DNA from: Rattus norvegicus
Taxonomy: Eukaryota; Chordata; Mammalia; Rodentia; Muridae
DNA length: 64,000 bases
NCBI RefSeq assembly: GCF_036323735.1
Contig: NC_086024.1
Coordinates: 74,034,924-74,098,923 of the forward strand
Direction of reading: 5' to 3'
Shown here piece after piece: positions 57,761-64,000 of this stretch (positions are counted from its first letter, which is position 1; each line of letters opens with the position of its first letter). Both the position numbers and the translations under genes were made by a program. Below the pieces are notes generated by a model, which saw only the letters and a list, made by a program, of their open reading frames with translations, was not told the origin of the DNA and searched no databases.

Positions 57761-59789
57761 AGTACTTTTAGTTGGTTATTTGTGGTCACAAGACCAGGCT
57801 GACTTCTCCAATGACCTTGAAGATTTTACAGAGCTGAGCATTTACAGGAGCAACACTAAGAAATCGCAGTTTTAACTGAGACTTTGTGGGGAAAACAGCT
57901 CCTAAGGAGCCGCAGGAAGACAGTCAGAAAAGTCAGATGCAATAACCTTGAAACCAAACTCCAACAACTTTGCCCTTTGAATCAAAGAGATAAGGTTGAA
58001 ACCATCTAAAAGCAGGGTGGAAAGGACAGCTGAAAGAAAATATAGATAAAAATGGTGTGGAATAACAAGAAAAAAGTGGGAAATTGCCTTGTTATATGTG
58101 ATTCAAAGAAAGGAATTGAAAATCATATCAGGATTTAATGATAAATTTCCAGAAATCTAAAATTAATGCAACCAGAAAATATTTAGAATGTTATGTGCAG
58201 CACAGTATTAATTCAGTACTGTTCACATTCATGATTCTACAGTGCTTGGAGCTAGGATGTTAGTACTACCTAACATTTGTTGTTGTAAGGAGGGGTGGAG
58301 GTTCTAAAGCATTGGTTGGTTTCAGGGACTTCCTGAAGCCTTTGAGTTGTTTACTTCCCGAACTTAAGTTGTTCCCTGTAGGGTAGACAGTCTTATCTTT
58401 CCCCTTGAACATCCTGCTGTTTTACCTCCTCTCTAATATTCTGGGTCTTAATGAGCTTTCCTGCAGGATAGAAAGTTTTAATCTCAGAGGAAACTACTAC
58501 AACACCACTAAAAATAGAATGTCTCTGGTATGGCAACAGTGTACCATGAACTGATTCCTCATGGAGGGCTTTCTAAGCAATAATGAAAAACTCCAAGAAT
58601 GCACTCAAAATTACCATAGATTTCCAAAGTCCATTCAACAAAACAAAGACAGCCTTTTATAAGGCACTAGCTGCACAGGCTAAATCATAGCTTCAGCTTC
58701 ATCATCACATGACTAATTTATGTAAAGCCCAAATGTTGAAACAAATGTAATTAAGTGAGCTTTAAATGTCATATACAGAGAAAGCATTCCCCTTTATTTT
58801 ACATTGGGTCATACACGTGAAAATAGATTGGCTGTATAAAATTGATTATTACTAAATTAGTTGGGAGTCTTGATGGCTTACACATAAAGCAAATATTTTC
58901 CTATAGAATTGAAGTTGCTCCTTTCCCTGTAATTTTGTGACAGCTTTGGGTAAGGAGTGTTACAAGAACTTAGCAAAGGAGAATTTGGAAACAAAAAGCC
59001 TAATTTGAATTCAGTCAAATAAAGTGTTCCTGGGATCTTCCTACTAACTTATCCTTGAGAAAGGTGCATTACTTTGGCAGGTAGGAAGGAGCATCAGGAA
59101 AAAAAAATGTTACCAACTGTTATGACCTACATATTTTAAAATCTCAATCTTCATGAAGGCTGAGGCTCAAACAAGTGTTTTATTTTACTGAGCCCATATT
59201 GGTTTGGGGGGGAACTGAGGTGGTAAATTCATGAGTTGAATTCACTCTGTAGAGTTGAATGGAAAGAAATCCAAAAACATTGAAAGGAAGTCAAGGAACT
59301 AGGGAGGCATCAACACTCTGATTCTTGCAGAACTCTGTGCAGTTAAAAGGGGGCATGAGAGACAAATGTTCAGGAGTAACTGTTAGGTTTCTAGTACAGA
59401 AATGTACTAGAATTTCCTTCTTGTTGAGTGGGTCTTAAGTTCAAATGTAGAATTTTGTACCACTAAGATATGAGTGCCACTATTGCAACTGAAGGGATAT
59501 CTTGCCATGTTAATCATTGTTGTGGTTGATAGGCATAACAGCCTAATAGGATTACTGGTTGCATTGTACCTTCTGGAACTATGAAAGCTAGACCACAGGA
59601 GAGAAGCTTTCAAGTCAGATGCAGCTATTCATGTCTAGAGGTGCCATAGATCTTAATGGAGAGCCTACTTCTGTCAATTTACTAGACCGGAATAGGTACT
59701 AACTACATTCTAAAACATATCCTATATCCACAGATAAGTGTAGTTTTCACACCTTATCAGAGAACTTTCTCTTTGCAGCAGATAAAGAT
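57761..59789. other. No recognisable feature (2 kb)
   Basis: Unique sequence; the only frame above 60 codons (59407-59613, minus) shows no domain. Confidence 0.5.
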
Positions 59790-60235
59790 GGTCAAAGAAA
59801 ACTACAAATGGTCAAAATGCAGAGATCAATAGCCTGTGGGAGTGCCCAGCCTCAGTTGATAGATCTAAAACACAGAGACTTCACCTAAGACTTGGGAACA
59901 TTAAAGAAAAGGGATATAAAGATTTTTAAGAGTCAGAGTACCAGAAAGCTTGCAGTGAGACTATGTCTCCTAGAGATGACAGGCAGCTATACCCATGATA
60001 TCTGAACAGTAAGGCTGCATAAACAATTCATGAACAGTTACAACACCAATAGCCATGCTAACATGAAAGGAGAAAATCTCATGGGTTCCACCCATATGCA
60101 AAGAACTACAGGCAATTAAGGAATGTTGAGAAAGGGAGAATTCCTCTTCCAGGAATAAGCCCCTTAATTAATTAACCACTAACAAGTGGTCTGTGCTGAA
60201 ATCATATACACAGCAACAACAACACTAAATGAATT

Positions 60236-60246
60236 TGTGTGTGTGC

Positions 60247-60284
<38 letters not shown>
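60236..60284. repeat. (GT)n microsatellite with GC interruption
   Basis: gtgtgtgcgcgcacgtgt then a perfect GT run. It is part of the L1 3'UTR, which often carries a GT repeat here. Confidence 0.95.
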
Positions 60285-60286
<2 letters not shown>

Positions 60287-60287
60287 A

Positions 60288-60612
60288 TATAATGGCTTGA
60301 TGTCTCTCATATTCTCAAGCATTTGGATACTTGATCCCTAGCTGGTGATGATATTGGAGGAGAAAGTATTACTGGGGTGAGCTTTGAAGTTTAAAAGCTC
60401 TACCTCCTACCAACCCCAGTTTCTTCTGTTTCCTGTTTGGGGTGAGGGATATGAGCTTTCAGCTGCTGCTCCAGCCCCCATATCTGCCTACTGCCATGTT
60501 TTCCCTCTGGGAAGGAAATGGACCCTTGTTCTCCTGAAACTATAAGCCCAAATTAAACCCTTTATAAATTGTCAGATATTATATCTTATTAAAGCAATAG
60601 AAGAGTAACACA
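60288..60612 (+). mobile_element. LTR-like rodent repeat nested in the L1 3'UTR
   Basis: Reads tacttgatccctagctggtg, ttactggggtgagctttgaa, gagctttcagctgctgctcc, gccatgttttccctctggga, aagcccaaattaaacccttt and ends near agcaatagaagagtaacaca. This pattern, including the aattaaa polyadenylation-like block near the end, is that of a common rodent LTR-type repeat; family not named. Confidence 0.55.
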
Positions 60613-60745
60613 TACACACAACAATGAAATTGAAAAGGGGTGGAGAGAGGAACATGGGAGGGGTTGGAGGCTGGGTACATGGAAGAAAAGGAAAGGAGGA
60701 AAATGATGCAACCATGTTAAAATTAAAATTAAAAATATTTTAAAT

Positions 60746-61233
60746 CACAGTTAGGTATTCCCAGTAGATTGAGAAGATTTTAAACCCCGAATTAATTTCC
60801 TAAGATGTTGTGTAGTTTCATTTTGAATAAGAAAAGAAGGTTTTCATTCTCTTTTATATCCTCTTATTTAAGTAAAAACATTCTGTGTTTTGTTTAGTAT
60901 TTAGTTATTTTGTAACACTTCCCTGTTTTTGTTAAGATAAAGGTTTACAAAATTTTCCAAACACAGGAATATCTTGTTCCTTCTGAAAAATGAAAGACCT
61001 TGTACCTCACAATAAATACCATTTTCTTGCATTCATCTCTCAGAGAAGGCACACAGTGAACTTCAGTATTTTAGTCAACAGCTAAAGTTTGTCCTTGGCA
61101 AACAGAAAAAGAAATGGTGGAAAACATGGACTTCACAGTATTAAAGTAGATTACATTTTTAGCAGGGAAAAGTTTAGAAACATTATTTTGTCTCTATAGC
61201 ATAGTTCTGACTTACTTGTATCAGAAAATGGAT

Positions 61234-61236
<3 letters not shown>
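60746..61236. other. No recognisable feature
   Basis: Unique AT-rich sequence. Confidence 0.5.

Positions 61237-61238
<2 letters not shown>

Positions 61239-61276
<38 letters not shown>
61239..61276. repeat. (GT)n microsatellite
   Basis: Perfect GT run of about 19 units. Confidence 0.96.
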
Positions 61277-61278
<2 letters not shown>

Positions 61279-61557
61279 ACACAGTATTTAGAGGGAAGGT
61301 AGACTCGGAATCTTACAAATAGAAGTAAATTTCTTTATCATATAATCTGCTAACCAGATTTTAGTTCTACCTCACTTCCTCATCGTATCAGACTGGAACA
61401 AAAATACATCTATAAATAATACTCGTGTGGTTATCATCAAAATAGATGACAGATGATTTCAGGTTCTGCTTACTCATTGAAGCTATATGTTGCTAATTGC
61501 TTTTGTTTTCATAATCTTTTATTTTTAAACATGGTACAATGTAAACCCTCATTGGAA

Positions 61558-61589
61558 ATATATATATATATATATATATACATATATAT
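61558..61589. repeat. (TA)n microsatellite
   Basis: TA run with one C interruption. Confidence 0.95.
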
Positions 61590-62024
61590 GGAAATCCTAT
61601 CTCAACTTCCACTTACTCACTTAAGAGATTATAAACAAAATCTCTTGCATTGTATGGAAGAACCACCTGTTAATAAAAATGTTGTTGGCCTATTAGCTTA
61701 GGTAGAAAATAGGGAGGTAGAAGTTCCAGTAGAGAGAGAGGACTCTGGGGGATGGGGGTGTGGGGACAGGTGCAGGAAAGAGGATACAGGCAAAGAAAGC
61801 CAGTCACATGTAACTGAGGACTGGGTACCCAGCCATGTGACAAAACTTAGAATAGAATAGTGGGACTATCACGTTATGAGATAGTTGGGGAACATGCCTA
61901 GCTATATTGCCTAGATATTTGTGAATATATTTGAGTCTCAGGGTCTTTATTTCCAGGAGCTTGGAGCTGGGAAGAGCATGGCTTACAGAAAACTCACTAC
62001 AACACTCAATACTACTGGCCTATT
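61590..62024. other. No recognisable feature
   Basis: Unique; a GA/G-rich patch lies at 61715-61790. Confidence 0.5.
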
Positions 62025-62039
62025 CAGAAGGATTAGCTT

Positions 62040-62141
62040 TGGGTTGGGCATTTAGCTCAGTGGTAGAGCGCTTGCCTAGCAAGCACAAGGCCCTGGGTTT
62101 GGTCCCCAGCTCCCAAGAAAAGAAAAGAAAAGAAAAAAATC
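62040..62141 (+). mobile_element. ID SINE with 15-bp TSD
   Basis: Body gggttgggcatttagctcag then tggtagagcgcttgcctagc, B-box-like gggtttggtcc, tail of AAAAG repeats. The direct repeat cagaaggattagctt is at 62025-62039 and 62142-62156. Close to the ID consensus apart from CpG-type changes (tttggtcc for ttcggtcc), so a recent, BC1-type retroposon. The internal RNA polymerase III boxes are largely present. Confidence 0.97.
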
Positions 62142-62156
62142 CAGAAGGATTAGCTT

Positions 62157-63953
62157 CAATTGTTATAAACTTTAATCTGTCTTATTTTATTACATAATGA
62201 CAAGACTTTGTTATGTTAATTTTTTCTGGCTTTAGGGGTGTATCAAGATGATTGACTGAAGCACTTCATTTTGTTACTATAAAACCCTAAGGCTGTGTGT
62301 ATATTTTCTAAGTGTGGGTTACAAAGAACAAAGTCCACATTCACTGAATGTTACTCAAATCCCATATGCAGCTTGCTCCCTTGGACATTCAGATTCTGAA
62401 AGGAATTCATTAAGTTTCCAACTGTGATTTCTGATATTAGCTTAGCTTTTATTTCAAAACATTTTTTTCTTCATAATACTTAAAGTTTCCTTAAATTCTT
62501 ATGGACTTTTTGGATAAAGTCTTACATCTGAAAGTGATTTAACTTTTCTCTCACATTTTAGCTATCCTTGGTATATTTATCTGTGTTAAAACTTTTTTCA
62601 CTAATGGAATATTTTAAAGATTAAAAAAGAAGAGAATTCTGTCTATGTATGTGGAGAGACCTTAGGGCATGGTGCTGAGTAGTCTTGGACAAGACTGTAT
62701 CATCCTACTCACATGAAATCTCTAATGAAGTCAAAACTCAGAAACAGACAGAAGAAATGGTGGGAGTAGCAGACGAGGAGTTCATACCTAATGAGTTTCA
62801 GTTTTGCAAGATGATAAAATTCCAGAGATCTGTTGTACAATGTGATTATGCGTGACACTTCTAAACTCTACACATAAAAATGGCACAGATGGTCAGTTGA
62901 ATGCTTTCATTTTCTCGTGGTGTTCTGAACTCACCATACTGTGTCGATAGGCTCCTCTTTTCATTCACTGCATTCAGCATATGTTTCGCTTTATAATATG
63001 AAGAATCAAATCTTTCTCAGTCCAGGGAATGTGTCTTCCTTTACTGACTGAACGTTTGTAGGAGCCACAAAGGTCCTTGTGCTCACGGATAAGCCTAGAG
63101 AACCTGGATTATTTAACACACAGTGTTATTCCTTCAAAAAAAGGAATGAATAACCTTTGTTCACTCAGAAGGCTGAGGGAACTTTTCCATGGTTGGGACC
63201 ACATCAGGTTCTCCCCTAAACCCTTATATTATGCTTTTTTCCTCCTCCCCAAAACCATTATCATAATCTTGTTTTTCTGAATCAATCTATAGAGCCCATT
63301 TTTATGGAAGGTGTCACATGTAATTTGCACAGATTTTTTATGTAGCCACACCCAATATTTACTTAACTTACATTGTGTTTTTATTGTTCACAGGGATTAA
63401 GTTCATTATCACTAGGAAAGTTTTTACCAGATTGTGCTGTGCTTAATATGCCTAAAATAAACTATTTAGGGCCAAAGTCCCAAAGTTTGAACCAATACTA
63501 GCCGCTTAGTCCTGTCGAACTGAACCACTTTCTTGCTTCCTGCAGACTATTATTCTGGTGGCCGTAGTGGTCACCACCACAAGTATCAGTTTCATTCTTC
63601 CAAAACTTCTTGGAAATGTGTTATTCCACCATGCTTCTCGGGTACTCTTTCTTGGGTACCATGTTTATATAACTGTGCCTGAATTCTGACTTATAGTATT
63701 GTCTTTATATCCATCAATTTATTATTTAATCAATGTACTCCCTGTGGATCAGACCTGTACTGGATATTCTTTAATAACAATACTAACATCATGAACTGTG
63801 TTTTTTTCTCTCTTTGGCTATTTTCTTTGTCTAGTAGATTACTCTGGATATTTAGATGCCTCTGGCATCTCTAAGGATTCATTTTGATTTACTTAATGAC
63901 CATAAACTTGTTTCTTTGCTTTTAAATATCAGATAATTTTACTGCCCACCATT
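62157..63953. other. No recognisable feature (1.8 kb)
   Basis: AT-rich unique sequence; one 67-codon frame at 63077-63280 has no known domain. Confidence 0.5.

Positions 63954-63984
<31 letters not shown>
63954..63984. repeat. (TTG)n microsatellite
   Basis: Perfect TTG run of ten units near the window end. Confidence 0.96.
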
Positions 63985-64000
63985 ATCAATTATGACCCTC

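Larger units (their letters stand above)
59790..60745 (+). mobile_element. Old L1 (Lx-type) 3'UTR, interrupted by an LTR-like insert
   Basis: Left part (59790-60284): gactatgtctcctagagatg, gcagctatacccatgata, catgaacagttacaacacc, gaatgttgagaaagggagaa and a GT repeat. Right part (60620-60745): ttgaaaaggggtggagagag, gggaggggttggaggctggg, ending in AT-rich DNA. Both are in the order of one rodent L1 3'UTR type, with 60288-60612 inserted between. Confidence 0.7.

Noticed and set aside
62040..62110. tRNA gene (A and B boxes present)
   Set aside because: The body is an ID SINE with TSD and A-rich tail; it does not fold as a full tRNA and belongs to a retroposon family.

Overview
The window looks like intergenic DNA from a murine rodent, most likely rat. 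The evidence is: LINE-1 (L1) elements whose 5'UTR has a duplicated unit about 606 bp long, as in rat L1; L1 3'UTRs with a long G-rich polypurine tract; two ID SINEs (BC1/tRNA-Ala derived) with clean target-site duplications (TSDs); and B1 and B4 SINEs with URR1-like and Lx-type repeats. I found no host protein-coding exon and no functional RNA gene. Almost every longer open frame is an L1 ORF or a shadow of one.

Layout. 1-5264: minus-strand L1, 3' part cut by the window edge, with ORF2, ORF1 and a 5'UTR of about 1.75 units. 5.3-16.2 kb: mostly non-repetitive AT-rich DNA with a 350-bp L1 tail (14-bp TSD), B1, B4, an old Lx tail, an ancient mammalian L1 tail, a URR1-like DNA transposon, an eroded L1 ORF2 piece and microsatellites. 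16.2-26.7 kb: L1 cluster. A 3'-truncated L1 (L1a) abuts a second nearly full-length L1 (L1b) head to tail; then 1.5 kb of unassigned repeat with internal duplications; then a minus-strand L1 piece (L1c). 26.7-35.3 kb: B1, MER5A-like DNA transposon, L1 tail, degenerate MaLR-like LTR, and a 1.25-kb L1 insertion with a 16-bp TSD. 35.3-43.8 kb: an old Lx-class L1 on the minus strand, broken by a home-grown minisatellite, an ID insertion, a plus/minus L1 pair that looks twin-primed, and a triplet-repeat expansion in frame with the start of ORF2. 43.8-64 kb: two very short L1 insertions with TSDs, several copies of one medium repeat ('repeat R'), an RPL32 processed pseudogene, a 2.1-kb L1 fragment, Lx 3'UTRs, an ID element, microsatellites and long unique stretches.

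Function. L1 ORF1 encodes an RNA-binding chaperone and ORF2 an endonuclease/reverse transcriptase. All copies here carry stops or frameshifts, or lack an end, so none appears autonomous. The L1 machinery explains most other insertions: the ID, B1 and B4 SINEs and the RPL32 pseudogene are all products of it. I did not find a convincing new biological system. The points most worth checking are a nonsense codon shared by two L1 ORF1 copies, the twin-primed L1 sitting on a 1.6-kb gap in its host element, the unassigned repeat at 23.9-25.4 kb, and two unique stretches that might be conserved noncoding elements. Family names were assigned by recognition of sequence, not by a database search.
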